Below, one piece after another: positions 35,626-45,106 of a DNA stretch of 64,000 nt (its first letter is position 1; every line of letters starts with the position of its first letter). Both the position numbers and the translations under genes were made by a program. Location: the NCBI GenBank assembly GCA_947626505.1, contig CANQSN010000001.1, positions 1 to 64,000 of the forward strand, given 5' to 3'. A model generated the notes under the pieces. The model saw only the letters and a list, made by a program, of their open reading frames with translations, was not told the origin of the DNA and made no database searches. This stretch comes from an uncultured Lachnospiraceae bacterium (GTDB taxonomy: Bacteria; Bacillota; Clostridia; Lachnospirales; Lachnospiraceae).

Positions 35626-37071
35626 ATGATGAGATCATTATTTTCTGGTGTTTCAGGACTTCGTGTACACCAGACAAAAATGGATGTAATTGGTAATAAC
35701 ATTGCAAACATCAATACGGTTGCGTTTAAGGCAAGCCGAGTAACTTTTTCTGAAGTATTCCAGCAGACAACGCAGAGCGCTACAGGCGCAAATGTTGAGA
35801 CTAATCGTGGTGGTACTAATGCAAGACAGATTGGTTTAGGTACTACGGTAGGTTCCATTTTCTGCGATCCTACGTCAGAAGGTTCTAACCAGAGAACAGA
35901 TAATCCGTATGATTTAAAGATTAGCGGAGATAACTTCTTCATTGTAAATGATGGAGCTATGAATTATTTTACTAAAGTAGGTGCATTTACAACTGACGCT
36001 GCCGGTTATCTTGTAACACAGTATGGATATCATGTAATGGGATGGCAGGTAGATCCAACTACAGGCGACATTAAGCAGGATATTGTATCTGAGCTTGGAA
36101 TTACTACGCCTGAGAATATGTCTTCACCGCCACAGGCAACAACAAACACTTATTTTACCGGTAACATTGATAAGACTAATACTGATGTAACCGGAGACGG
36201 ACTTGTAACCAGTATGACGATTTATGATAAGCAGGGATATTCATATACCGTAAAATATAATATTAAGCAAGATCCTGCCAATACAGGAGACAATAGCTTA
36301 TATAGTATGCAGGTAACGGATATTTTAGACAGCAGAAACCGTTCTATTCTGATGCCGGCCGGAGGTACTGCAACTGCCGGTAATGTAGGAATTTACAATG
36401 TAGCTCTTGGAGTCGGCGGTAATCAGGCCCAGCCACCGGATACTATAATGGTAAAGTATAATGCAGATACAGGTAATTTTGTAACTGTAAGTACTGCTGC
36501 AAACGGAGCTGCAGGAGGAGCGACAGCAGATGAAGCATTTACGCTTTCCATTACAACAACTGTTACAGATCCAACTACAGGCGTTCCTATTGACAATTTT
36601 GAGGATATTACAATAGATATGTCTACCACTACGCAGTATGCAGCAAGCGGTAAATGTACAATTACATCTGTTAGGGGTGATTTAGATGGCATTGGTGCAG
36701 GACGTACTTCCGGTAAGATGTCCGGTGTAAGCGTTGGTACTGATGGTAAGATTACTGCTACATATGACAATGGCGATACTAAGCTCTTAGGTCAGATTTC
36801 TGTTGCAAGCTTTTCTAACGCAGCAGGTCTTGAAAAGCTGGCAGACGGTCTTTATACAACAACGCCTAACTCAGGAGAGTTTGACGGTATAGGTAAAGAT
36901 CCTACAGATGGTGGAGGAAGCGTTACTCAGGGTGTATTGGAGATGTCTAATGTAGATTTATCTAATGAATTTACAGAAATGATTACAACCCAGAGAGGAT
37001 TCCAGGCTAATTCACGTATTATTACAGTATCCGATTCTATGTTGGAGGAATTAGTTAATCTAAAACGATAG
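35626..37071 (+). CDS. flgE: Flagellar hook protein FlgE
   Basis: About 481 residues from ATG 35626 (AAGGAGG nine bases upstream; the frame is open from 35581 but that part carries no conserved sequence). N-terminal rod/hook motif GNNIANINTVAFKASRVTF, C-terminal NVDLSNEFTEMITTQRGFQANSRII. The central part is Thr/Gly-rich and varies between species. It builds the hook outside the cell. Confidence 0.96.
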   Translation: MMRSLFSGVSGLRVHQTKMDVIGNNIANINTVAFKASRVTFSEVFQQTTQSATGANVETNRGGTNARQIGLGTTVGSIFCDPTSEGSNQRTDNPYDLKISGDNFFIVNDGAMNYFTKVGAFTTDAAGYLVTQYGYHVMGWQVDPTTGDIKQDIVSELGITTPENMSSPPQATTNTYFTGNIDKTNTDVTGDGLVTSMTIYDKQGYSYTVKYNIKQDPANTGDNSLYSMQVTDILDSRNRSILMPAGGTATAGNVGIYNVALGVGGNQAQPPDTIMVKYNADTGNFVTVSTAANGAAGGATADEAFTLSITTTVTDPTTGVPIDNFEDITIDMSTTTQYAASGKCTITSVRGDLDGIGAGRTSGKMSGVSVGTDGKITATYDNGDTKLLGQISVASFSNAAGLEKLADGLYTTTPNSGEFDGIGKDPTDGGGSVTQGVLEMSNVDLSNEFTEMITTQRGFQANSRIITVSDSMLEELVNLKR

Positions 37072-37164
37072 TAGCAGTTTGTTAGAGACAATGGACAATA
37101 TCTTGTTCATAGTAAAGTTTAGATTGGTAATTATAAACAATCTTCAAGAAAATACAACATTATT

Positions 37165-37193
37165 TTGCATTTTAGGCATATTTGTGGTAGAAT
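37165..37193 (+). promoter_or_regulatory. Internal sigma-A promoter before flbD
   Basis: TTGCAT (37165-37170), a 17-base spacer and TAGAAT (37188-37193) preceded by TGG form a good promoter in the 287-base gap between flgE and flbD. An 8-bp hairpin (37199-37206 with 37214-37221) sits at the start of the transcript. Confidence 0.6.
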
Positions 37194-37358
37194 ACTGCTA
37201 GGAATGTTTAGCACATTCCTAATATTTACTACAGATATGCCTTTTTGTATGGATGAAAGCATTGCATATACCTGTTAAGTGGAACGATAATTAATTAAAT
37301 ATATTCCGGTTACAATTGGTGTAATAAATGCGCATTAAACAGTAATGGGGGTGTTATT

Positions 37359-37568
37359 ATGGTGGAGCTTACAAGGCTTAACGGAGTCAAGTTTACATGT
37401 AATGCGGATATTATAGAATTTGTGGAAGAAACGCCTGATACGGTTGTTACTTTGACAACGGGACACAAAATTATTGTAAAAGAGTCTAGACAAGAAGTCA
37501 CAAATTTAGTAATATTGTATAGACAGAGTTTATTTGGTGACATTGTCCGCCAAATTAAGGAAAGTTAG
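37359..37568 (+). CDS. flbD: FlbD/SwrD-type flagellar protein
   Basis: A 69-residue protein with the FlbD family core VELTRLNGVKFTCNADIIEFVEETPDTVVTL split over two beta strands, and IVKESRQEV. In B. subtilis this place is taken by SwrD, which increases motor torque. GGGGGTG precedes ATG 37359. Here it directly precedes motA and motB, in line with a link to stator function. Confidence 0.88.
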   Translation: MVELTRLNGVKFTCNADIIEFVEETPDTVVTLTTGHKIIVKESRQEVTNLVILYRQSLFGDIVRQIKES

Positions 37569-37580
37569 GGGTGAATTTCG

Positions 37581-38375
37581 TTGGATTTAGGGTCGCTTAT
37601 AGGTGTTATAGCGGGTTTGGCTGTATTTGTATTTGGTGTTGCTTCAGGTGATTATGGTTTTACGGGACTTAGGTACTTTTGGGACGTTCCGTCATTGATT
37701 ATTACAGTTTTTGGTACATTATCATCCGTTATGACCTCCAATACATTACAGGACTTTATCAGTGGATTTAAAGCCTATTCATTGATTTTTAAACAAGAAA
37801 ATGGAGATGAAAAACAGATTATTAACAGTATTATGGATTTGTCCAATGTTGCGCGTAAGGAAGGATTGCTGGCATTGGAGGAAGCGTCTAATAATCTTGA
37901 AGATCCTTTCCTGAAAAAGGGCGTAGGATTGATTGTAGACGGTACAGATCCTGAACTGGTGCGCAGCATTTTGGAAACAGAATTGATATACATAGAAACA
38001 CGCCATAAGAAGACTATTGGGTTCTGGGAAACCGTAGCGGCATTAGGACCTGCATGGGGTATGATTGGTACTTTGGTGGGATTGATTTTGATGCTTCAGA
38101 ATTTGCAGGATTCCGCCACGATTGGTCCGAATATGGCTATTGCGTTGATTACTACATTGTATGGTTCTTTGATAGCAAACTGGATTGCAACTCCGGCGGC
38201 TAACAAGATGGGAACGCTGAATGCTGTGGAGATATCCATGAAAGAAGTTATGATTGAAGGTATTCTTTCTATTCAGGCAGGTGAAAACCCGCGTCTGATT
38301 GAAGAAAAACTTAAGTCCTTCCTGTCGCCTAAGATTAGAGAATCATTGGATGAGAAATCTGGAGGTGAGGCCTGA
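37581..38375 (+). CDS. motA: Motor stator protein MotA
   Basis: This 264-residue protein has four predicted helices and the cytosolic loop that contacts FliG (VARKEGLLALEEASNNLEDP). The family signature is GPAWGMIGTLVGLILMLQNL. Start TTG 37581 follows GGGGTGA by seven bases. Its last base overlaps the motB ATG, so the two are made in step. In B. subtilis motAB is elsewhere; here it sits inside the fla/che cluster. Confidence 0.95.
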   Translation: MDLGSLIGVIAGLAVFVFGVASGDYGFTGLRYFWDVPSLIITVFGTLSSVMTSNTLQDFISGFKAYSLIFKQENGDEKQIINSIMDLSNVARKEGLLALEEASNNLEDPFLKKGVGLIVDGTDPELVRSILETELIYIETRHKKTIGFWETVAALGPAWGMIGTLVGLILMLQNLQDSATIGPNMAIALITTLYGSLIANWIATPAANKMGTLNAVEISMKEVMIEGILSIQAGENPRLIEEKLKSFLSPKIRESLDEKSGGEA

Positions 38376-39373
38376 TGGCAAAACGTAAGGAGGATGCGCC
38401 TAAGGCCGGATCTCCGGCGTGGATGGCAACCTTTAGCGATTTGATGAATTTGCTGCTTTGCTTTTTCGTACTGCTTTTTGCCAGCTCCACAATAGATGCT
38501 GAGAAGCTTGAACAGGTTGCGGCTTCATTTGCAAAGGATAATATATTTCAGGCGGGTTCTACAGCAATTGGAGATGGACAGATGATGTCTCAGGGCGTTA
38601 AGCAGATTGCTGCGCTGGATAATTATGTGCAAAGCCTCGGACGCAACCAGAAGGGTGAAACCACTAATTTATCTGATGTAAAGTCGGAAAGCGATAAGGT
38701 GGTGGATGCGGCGTCTACAACTGCTGAGAAGGTACAGGATCATGTCAATGAGACTACCGAGACAACTGAGCTTGGAAGCGCAAGTACCCAAAACGGTGAG
38801 GGACAGTCTCAGACACAGAGCGATGAAGCTAAGCAGAATCAGGCAGAATCAGCGGAACAGTCTGAAGAAAGCCTTGAGAAGCAGGTAAAAGAAACCGGTT
38901 ATGAGCAGTCAGAGGCGATGAATGCAGAGATTGAGAAGATGCTTAAATCTTCTAAGATTAGCGATAGGGTTTCGTTAAGCTATACCGCCCAGTATGTGGA
39001 ATTATCATTAAATGGCGGGCTGCTGTTTGAATCGGGCGCTGCTGAGCTGACCGGTGAAGCAGAGAGACTGATGAACAAGGTGGGCGATATTTTAGAAAAG
39101 TACAGAAAGCGTACTATAGAGATAGAAGGCCATACGGACAATGTTCCGGCAGGAGGAGAATATAAAGATAACCAATATCTTTCCGCTGCAAGGGCTATTT
39201 CGGTCTATGAATATTTGCTTGATCATAAGAATTTGATAGCAAGGAATATGAAGCATTCCGGTTATGGCGACAGCCGCCCCAAGGCAAGCAATGATACGGT
39301 CAAAGGACGGGCTAAAAACAGAAGGGTAGAAATAAAGATTTTTAATAAGATTAGTTCAGAAACAGACGATTAA
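38375..39373 (+). CDS. motB: Motor stator protein MotB with extended linker
   Basis: A 332-residue peptidoglycan-anchored stator. The single helix carries the ion-binding Asp22 (TFSDLMNLLLCFFVLLFA). A long Glu/Gln/Ser/Thr-rich linker of about 120 residues leads to the OmpA-like wall-binding domain (about 205-328: EIEGHTDNVP, then NQYLSAARAISV and RRVEIKI). It is longer than typical MotB (about 260-300), mainly in the linker. Ion type (H+ or Na+) cannot be told from this. Confidence 0.94.
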   Translation: MAKRKEDAPKAGSPAWMATFSDLMNLLLCFFVLLFASSTIDAEKLEQVAASFAKDNIFQAGSTAIGDGQMMSQGVKQIAALDNYVQSLGRNQKGETTNLSDVKSESDKVVDAASTTAEKVQDHVNETTETTELGSASTQNGEGQSQTQSDEAKQNQAESAEQSEESLEKQVKETGYEQSEAMNAEIEKMLKSSKISDRVSLSYTAQYVELSLNGGLLFESGAAELTGEAERLMNKVGDILEKYRKRTIEIEGHTDNVPAGGEYKDNQYLSAARAISVYEYLLDHKNLIARNMKHSGYGDSRPKASNDTVKGRAKNRRVEIKIFNKISSETDD

Positions 39374-39417
39374 ATCGTATATTAGCATATTAGAACTATT
39401 AGTGAAGGAGATATAGT

Positions 39418-39939
39418 ATGAAAAGGAACTTGATTTCAGTAATCATATTGGCATTTAGCATTATAAATTTTATTTTATTGGCAATTATTGTATTTACAGT
39501 GATTCCTACCAATAAGAAGACAGATAATCTTATAACAAGCATTGCGTCTATTATAGATTTGTCAGTGGAGAACACAGGAGAGGAAGAAGGAGAAGTAGTG
39601 CCGATTGAAAAGCTTTATCCATATACTCTTACTAACGAACAAACTGTTAATTTGAAGTCTGCAAATGGTGAAGAACATATGGCTGTTTTCCAGATTACTG
39701 TATCTATGAACACAGAGTCTAAAGATTACAAGAAGTATGATCCGACGACAGATGAAGGAATTAAGTCAAAGGAAAGCATTATCGAATCCACTGTTATTGA
39801 TATTATTAGTAGTCATACTGCTGAGGAGTGCCAGAATAATAAGGCGCAGGTTACAGAGGAGTGTAAGAAAGCAGTAAAGGAAATATTTAAATCAGATGTA
39901 ATATATGATCTGTCATTTAACAAATTCCTTATTTCATAG
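39418..39939 (+). CDS. fliL: Flagellar basal body-associated protein FliL
   Basis: This 173-residue single-pass membrane protein has a helix at about 5-27 and an extracytoplasmic domain ending KEIFKSDVIYDLSFNKFLIS, the family C-terminal pattern. FliL surrounds the stator and supports torque. It lies between motB and fliM as expected. Confidence 0.88.
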   Translation: MKRNLISVIILAFSIINFILLAIIVFTVIPTNKKTDNLITSIASIIDLSVENTGEEEGEVVPIEKLYPYTLTNEQTVNLKSANGEEHMAVFQITVSMNTESKDYKKYDPTTDEGIKSKESIIESTVIDIISSHTAEECQNNKAQVTEECKKAVKEIFKSDVIYDLSFNKFLIS

Positions 39940-39998
39940 TAATAGTTGTCGATTGGAAAGACTTAGTACGTTCCATAGGCAGTTAGGAGGTGGAGATA

Positions 39999-40976
39999 AT
40001 GGGCGAGGTGCTGTCTCAGGATGAAATAGACAAACTATTGAATCAGTTAAGCTCCGGAGAGTTAGATGCGCAGGATTTGGCTGATGATACTGAGAAACAG
40101 GTTCGAGAATACGATTTTAAAAGGCCTTCAAAATTTTCCAAAGAACATTTGCGAACGCTTGAGATTATATTTGACCATTATGGCAGGTTGTTGTCTACGC
40201 ACTTGCCGGCATATTTGAGAAAGACGGTTCAAGTGGAGGTTATGAACTCAGAAGCAGTTACCTATGCAGAGTTCTCCAATGCATTGGCGAATCCGGTGTT
40301 GCTTGGAATCGTTAATTTTGCACCGCTTAAAGGCAACATTGTAATAGAATTAGCGGCCAATTTGGGTTATGCAATAGTGGACAGAATGCTCGGAGGCGGT
40401 GGGGAGCCGCTTGATAAAAACCGAGATTTTACGGAGATTGAGCTTAGTATTATTGAGAGAGTTTTTGGAGTGTGTGTGAATTTGTTAAGAGAGCCATGGC
40501 AGAATGTTGTGGCCATAGAACCAAGACTTGAGAGAATTGAAACCAATTCACAATTTGCTCAAATTATTTCGCCGGGTGAGATGATAGCTATTATAACTAT
40601 TAATATTAGCGTCGGTGAAGTAGAAGGATTAATGAACATATGTCTTCCGTTTATTTGTTTGGAGGATATTATGGATAAATTAAATACCAAGTACTGGTTT
40701 AGTACATTGCAGGATTCGGATGATATGGATTATAAAGTGATTATTGAAAGCTTGATTGATAAAGCTCCGGTTCCTATGAAAGCGGTATTAGGTAAGAGTA
40801 GTCTGCAGGTTATTGATTTTATTAATTTGCAGGTGGGGGATATTATTAAATTGGATTCCAAGGTAGATGATGAGCTAGACATTTATGTTGGAGATATGTT
40901 AAAATTTAAAGCGTTACCGGGTTCTGCATCAGATAACTATGCAGTCAAAGTAACGTCAGTAGTTAGGGAGGAGTAG
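39999..40976 (+). CDS. fliM: Flagellar motor switch protein FliM
   Basis: About 325 residues from ATG 39999 (TTAGGAGG eight bases upstream). The N-terminal CheY-P binding peptide LSQDEIDKLL, a middle CheC-like domain with GGGGEP and a C-terminal SpoA/FliN domain (residues about 245-325) are all present. It forms the C ring with FliG and FliY. Confidence 0.97.
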   Translation: MGEVLSQDEIDKLLNQLSSGELDAQDLADDTEKQVREYDFKRPSKFSKEHLRTLEIIFDHYGRLLSTHLPAYLRKTVQVEVMNSEAVTYAEFSNALANPVLLGIVNFAPLKGNIVIELAANLGYAIVDRMLGGGGEPLDKNRDFTEIELSIIERVFGVCVNLLREPWQNVVAIEPRLERIETNSQFAQIISPGEMIAIITINISVGEVEGLMNICLPFICLEDIMDKLNTKYWFSTLQDSDDMDYKVIIESLIDKAPVPMKAVLGKSSLQVIDFINLQVGDIIKLDSKVDDELDIYVGDMLKFKALPGSASDNYAVKVTSVVREE

Positions 40977-40981
40977 CAAGC

Positions 40982-42223
40982 ATGGATGGAATGTTATCAC
41001 AAGAAGAAATAAATGCGCTGCTCAATGGTGTGGATTCTGCACCTGCAGAGTCAGAAGGACAAAGTGGAGGAACAACTGCTACTGCTTCAAGCGGCAGTGA
41101 TGAGGATTTGCTTACTTCAGCAGAGAAGGATGCCATTGGAGAGGTTGCTAATATAAGTATGGGTACGGCGGCTACAACGCTGTTCTCACTTGTTAATAAT
41201 GTGGTGGATATCACAGTTCCTCAAGTTTCATATGCAAGATGGGATGATTTAGTAGAGGAATATGACAGACCATGCGTATTTGTTCAGCTATCATATATTG
41301 AGGGTATTGAAGGTAATAATGTCTTGATTCTTAAGGAACAGGATGTTAAGATTATTACAGATTTGATGATGGGTGGAGATGGACAGAATGTTGCAGATGA
41401 ATTGTCAGATCTTCATCTTAGCGCTATAAGTGAAGCCATGAATCAGATGATGGGTTCAGCAGCTACGTCATTATCTCAGATGTTAGGACGTAAGATTGAT
41501 ATTAGTCCGCCGGTAGCAAGCCTCATAGATTTGAATGAAGGCATTACTGATCAGGGACTTTCCGGTTATCTTACAGACACATTTGTTAAGGTTACTTTTA
41601 AGATGGAAGTCGGGGATTTAATTGATAGTCAGATTATGCAGTTATATCCAATCGACTTGGCTAAAGAGATATATTCGGTATTTACCGATAATATGCAAAG
41701 TGATTCGGGAAGCGCTCCTGCCGCAGACAGCGCGCCGCAGCCGGAAGCGCCATCTCCATCTCCGGCGCCTGAGCCAATGCCGACCGGACAGCCGGCAATG
41801 GATCCGAATGCAATGGGACAGATGCCATATGGTATGCCTATGGGGCAGCCAATGATGGGACAACCGATGATGGGGCAGATGCCTTACGGTATGCCGCCGC
41901 AAGGTATGGTTCCGCCTAATATGAATGCGCAGCCGGTTCAGTTCCAACCATTTTCTGCTATGCCTAATCCTGTTACTCAGCAGGAAAATATTGATTTAAT
42001 CATGGATGTTCCGTTGGGTGTTACTGTGGAGTTGGGCAGAACAAGCAAATCAATAAAAGAGATTTTGGAAATTTCTCCGGGAACTATTATTGAACTTGAT
42101 AAGCTGGCCGGTGAACCGGTTGATGTAATTGTCAATGGTAAACATGTTGCTAAAGGCGAGGTAGTTGTCATCGAGGAAAGTTTTGGTGTCAGAGTTACCG
42201 AGATTATAAAGCAGCAAGCATAA
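40982..42223 (+). CDS. fliY: Flagellar motor switch phosphatase FliY (FliN fusion)
   Basis: A 413-residue CheY-P phosphatase and C-ring part. Order: N-terminal LSQEEINALLNG (CheY-P peptide), a CheC-like domain with both E-x-x-N active sites (GEVAN and SEAMN), a Pro/Met/Gly-rich linker (about 235-330), and a C-terminal FliN domain. GGAGGAG overlaps the fliM stop. FliY replaces separate FliN and, with CheC, removes phosphate from CheY. Confidence 0.96.
   Translation: MDGMLSQEEINALLNGVDSAPAESEGQSGGTTATASSGSDEDLLTSAEKDAIGEVANISMGTAATTLFSLVNNVVDITVPQVSYARWDDLVEEYDRPCVFVQLSYIEGIEGNNVLILKEQDVKIITDLMMGGDGQNVADELSDLHLSAISEAMNQMMGSAATSLSQMLGRKIDISPPVASLIDLNEGITDQGLSGYLTDTFVKVTFKMEVGDLIDSQIMQLYPIDLAKEIYSVFTDNMQSDSGSAPAADSAPQPEAPSPSPAPEPMPTGQPAMDPNAMGQMPYGMPMGQPMMGQPMMGQMPYGMPPQGMVPPNMNAQPVQFQPFSAMPNPVTQQENIDLIMDVPLGVTVELGRTSKSIKEILEISPGTIIELDKLAGEPVDVIVNGKHVAKGEVVVIEESFGVRVTEIIKQQA
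41815..41905 (+). repeat. Met/Gly/Pro/Gln-rich tandem coding repeats in fliY
   Basis: Repeats of a GQP-MM / GQ-MPYGMP type unit lie in the fliY linker, for example two copies of a GQPMM element and two MPYGMP elements. They make a flexible low-complexity tether; copy number may vary between strains. Confidence 0.7.
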
Positions 42224-42276
42224 ATAAGGCAACAATTGTAACTAAAATAAATAATTAAGAAGTGGAGAGTACGATT

Positions 42277-42639
42277 ATGGCAAAGAATATTTTAATTTGT
42301 GATGATGCAGCATTTATGAGAATGATGATCAAGGATATCTTGACCAAAAATGGTTATACTGTAGCTGGTGAGGCAGAAAATGGCCTTAAAGCAATTGAGA
42401 AGTATAATGAAGTAAAGCCAGACCTCGTTTTGATGGATATTACCATGCCGGAGATGGACGGTATTCAGGCTCTTAAGAAGATTAAGGAGGCAGATCCTGG
42501 CGCTGTTGTAGTAATGTGTTCTGCAATGGGACAGCAGGCAATGGTTATTGAGTCTATTCAAGCCGGAGCGAAGGATTTTATCGTAAAACCTTTCCAAGCA
42601 GACCGTGTATTGGAAGCTGTTAAAAAAGCGGTGAGCTAG
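42277..42639 (+). CDS. cheY: Chemotaxis response regulator CheY
   Basis: A 120-residue single receiver domain from ATG 42277 (TGGAGAG upstream). Asp9, Asp10 and phospho-acceptor Asp54 (LMDITMPEMDG), with Ser82 and Lys104 (FIVKPF), are all present. Position between fliY and fliO is as in B. subtilis. In Bacillus, CheY-P bound to FliM promotes counter-clockwise runs. Confidence 0.97.
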   Translation: MAKNILICDDAAFMRMMIKDILTKNGYTVAGEAENGLKAIEKYNEVKPDLVLMDITMPEMDGIQALKKIKEADPGAVVVMCSAMGQQAMVIESIQAGAKDFIVKPFQADRVLEAVKKAVS

Positions 42640-42640
42640 T

Positions 42641-43060
42641 ATGTTTCTTGCTGCAATGGGAGTGGAAGGTATTCTTAAAAGCATTGCCCAGCTTATAGTT
42701 CTTATTTTAATTTTTGCATTTATTCTTTTTTTGGCTTACTGGTCTTCTAAGCTTACAGCGAAGATACAGAGCAAGGCTATGAAGAATAGTAATGTGGAGA
42801 TAATTGAGACAGTGCGTCTGCATAATAACAAATATATGCAGATTGTTAAGATTGGTGGTAAGTATCTTGCTCTGGGAATTGGCAGGGACGAAGTAAGATT
42901 TTTGTCCGAGCTTGATGGAGAGAAGCTTGTAAAGCGTACTGCATATGATTCAGATAGTGAAAAGAATCAAGAATTTTCCGGTATTTTAAGTAAATTTGCC
43001 GGAACAGAAGTTAATGGAAAGCAGGAACACCATGTTTATGAGAGTAAAGACGAAGAATAG
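42641..43060 (+). CDS. fliO: Flagellar biosynthetic protein FliO/FliZ
   Basis: A 139-residue protein with one transmembrane helix (about 14-34) and a cytosolic domain carrying the FliO pattern NVEIIETVRLHNNKYMQIVK and GKYLALGIGRDEVRFLSEL. It helps assemble FliP in the export gate. It follows cheY by two bases and overlaps fliP. Confidence 0.88.
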   Translation: MFLAAMGVEGILKSIAQLIVLILIFAFILFLAYWSSKLTAKIQSKAMKNSNVEIIETVRLHNNKYMQIVKIGGKYLALGIGRDEVRFLSELDGEKLVKRTAYDSDSEKNQEFSGILSKFAGTEVNGKQEHHVYESKDEE

Positions 43061-43925
43061 CAGTAATGAGAAACAGGGAAGATTTAAGAGATTTTTTACA
43101 GTACTTAAAGTTCTTTGTGTTATGTTTACTCTATTTGGGAGTATTATAAGTATTCAGGCGATAAAAACTTATGCGGCTCCTACGTATACTAATTCCGGAC
43201 AGGAGGACAATGACAGAAATGACGAAACTGCCGGCGAGGAAGTAGATGAGCAGCCATTTTCATTGGGAATTGATTTAGATACCGGCAATGACAGAGGGGC
43301 GCTTAGCGCAACTTTGCAGATGGTTTTGTTTTTGACTGTTTTGTCATTTGCACCGTCGATTCTGGTTATGCTTACATCATTTACCAGAATTGTAATTGTT
43401 TTACATTTTGTCAGACAGGCTCTGGGTACTAATACAGCTCCTCCTAATCAGGTGTTGGTAGGAATAGCATTTTTTTTAACAATATATATTATGTCTCCTA
43501 CATTTTCTCAGGTGTATAATGATGCAATAGTGCCAATGCAGGAGGGAACCGTAACAAGCAGTGAAGCTTTTGATGCAGGAATAAAACCTATCAGGCAGTT
43601 TATGCTTAATAATGTAAACCGCAAGGATTTAAAGATGTTTGTGAATATGACAGATGTTGAGGTCACAGATTCTTATGATGATATACCTACAACAACGCTT
43701 ATTCCGGCATTTATTTTAAGTGAGCTTAGAGCTGCTTTCATTATTGGATTTATAATATATATTCCGTTTATTGTTATTGATATGGTAGTTGCGTCTACAT
43801 TGATGTCGATGGGTATGATGATGCTGCCGCCAACGACTATATCGGCACCGTTTAAGATACTACTGTTTGTCTTAGCGGACGGATGGGATTTGGTTATTGG
43901 TAATCTGGTGCAGACGTTTCATTAG
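43032..43925 (+). CDS. fliP: Flagellar export gate protein FliP
   Basis: About 297 residues if ATG 43032 is the start (AGGA five bases upstream); ATG 43014 and 43038 are alternatives. It has an N-terminal signal-like helix (FTVLKVLCVMFTLFGS) and then the conserved FliP core: LTSFTRIVIVLHFVRQALGT, PPNQVLVGIAFFLT, and ILSELRAAFIIGF. It forms the export channel with FliQ and FliR. Confidence 0.95.
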   Translation: MFMRVKTKNSSNEKQGRFKRFFTVLKVLCVMFTLFGSIISIQAIKTYAAPTYTNSGQEDNDRNDETAGEEVDEQPFSLGIDLDTGNDRGALSATLQMVLFLTVLSFAPSILVMLTSFTRIVIVLHFVRQALGTNTAPPNQVLVGIAFFLTIYIMSPTFSQVYNDAIVPMQEGTVTSSEAFDAGIKPIRQFMLNNVNRKDLKMFVNMTDVEVTDSYDDIPTTTLIPAFILSELRAAFIIGFIIYIPFIVIDMVVASTLMSMGMMMLPPTTISAPFKILLFVLADGWDLVIGNLVQTFH

Positions 43926-43972
43926 GTGAGATAGTGTATTGGGTTTAAAGGCGTTTAAAAGGAAGTGGTTTT

Positions 43973-44242
43973 GTGTCAGCAGAACAGGTAATTGATATAG
44001 CAAGAGAGGCAATATGGACAATTTTGATATGTTCAGCTCCAATGCTTGGAATCTCTCTTATTGTTGGTTTAGTTATTAGTATTTTTCAGACGATTACGTC
44101 TATACAGGAGCAGACATTAACATTTGTACCCAAATTTATAGCAATTATGGCGGTTATTTTAATAGCGGGTAACTGGATGCTTAATACGTTGTCAGATTAT
44201 ATAATGAGATTATTTAATAGTTTTAGTACCTATGTGGGTTGA
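43973..44242 (+). CDS. fliQ: Flagellar export gate protein FliQ
   Basis: An 89-residue two-helix membrane protein; start GTG 43973 with AAGGAA eight bases upstream. Signature LIVGLVISIFQTITSIQEQTL is diagnostic. Confidence 0.96.
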   Translation: MSAEQVIDIAREAIWTILICSAPMLGISLIVGLVISIFQTITSIQEQTLTFVPKFIAIMAVILIAGNWMLNTLSDYIMRLFNSFSTYVG

Positions 44243-44323
44243 GTTTATGCGAAGGTTTTGTGTATAAAAATGGATAATAGTTTTTTATTAACATAGATTG
44301 TTTAAGGTGGTTGCAGATAAATT

Positions 44324-45106
44324 ATGGTTACAGCATCATTTTCGATTCATAATTTAGAATTTTTTCTCTTGATTTTGGTGCGTATTTCAACTTTAATTAT
44401 TGCAGCCCCTTTTTTTAATCTTAGAGGAATACCAAGCATAGCAAAGGTTGGCTTGGCGTTTTTTTTAAGTATTATCGTTGCGATGAATGTAGGTTATTAT
44501 GATATTGCCTACAGTTCAGTTTTGGGATATGCTGTAATAGTTTTGAAGGAGGCGTTAATCGGATTTGCAATAGGTTTTTCAGCAAGTCTTGCCATGCAGA
44601 CGCTTTCATTTGCAGGTCATATAATAGATATAGATATTGGATTTTCCATGGTGCAGTTGTTTGATCCTTTGACAAATCAGCAGTCTTCTGCATTTGGAAG
44701 TTTTTATACTTATATAATTATGCTTATTATGATGGTTTCCAATTTGCATTATTTTGTTATTAGCGCAATAATGGATTCATTTACTTTAATTCCTTTGGGA
44801 GAAATCGGATTTCATAGGGATATAGCTTATGATACGGTTGTTAGCTTTGCAACAGAGTATTTTGTTTTGGGCTTTCGTCTTATTCTTCCGGTTTTTGCGG
44901 CAAGCCTTTTATTGAACATTGTATTAGGTATTTTGGCTAGAACAGCGCCGCAGATGAATATGTTTGTAGTAGGTATGCAGCTAAAGATAGTTATGGGATT
45001 AGGCGTTCTTTTGGTAATTGTAGTCTGTATTCCGGTTATGTCAGATCTTGTATCGGCAGGTATGGAGGAAATGGTAAATCAGATTATAAAAGTTATAGAA
45101 CCATAA
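44324..45106 (+). CDS. fliR: Flagellar export gate protein FliR
   Basis: A 260-residue polytopic protein with the FliR pattern RISTLIIAAPFFNLRGIP, GFAIGFSASLAMQ and LGILARTAPQMNMFVVGMQL. It joins FliP and FliQ in the gate. Its stop overlaps the next ATG by one base. Confidence 0.96.
   Translation: MVTASFSIHNLEFFLLILVRISTLIIAAPFFNLRGIPSIAKVGLAFFLSIIVAMNVGYYDIAYSSVLGYAVIVLKEALIGFAIGFSASLAMQTLSFAGHIIDIDIGFSMVQLFDPLTNQQSSAFGSFYTYIIMLIMMVSNLHYFVISAIMDSFTLIPLGEIGFHRDIAYDTVVSFATEYFVLGFRLILPVFAASLLLNIVLGILARTAPQMNMFVVGMQLKIVMGLGVLLVIVVCIPVMSDLVSAGMEEMVNQIIKVIEP

Noticed and set aside
37091..37201. Small frame of 36 codons in the flgE-flbD gap
   Set aside because: It has no ribosome site and overlaps the likely promoter.
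41642..41947. Reverse-strand Arg/His-rich frame opposite fliY linker
   Set aside because: It is an artefact of the Met/Pro/Gly repeat and has no translation signals.
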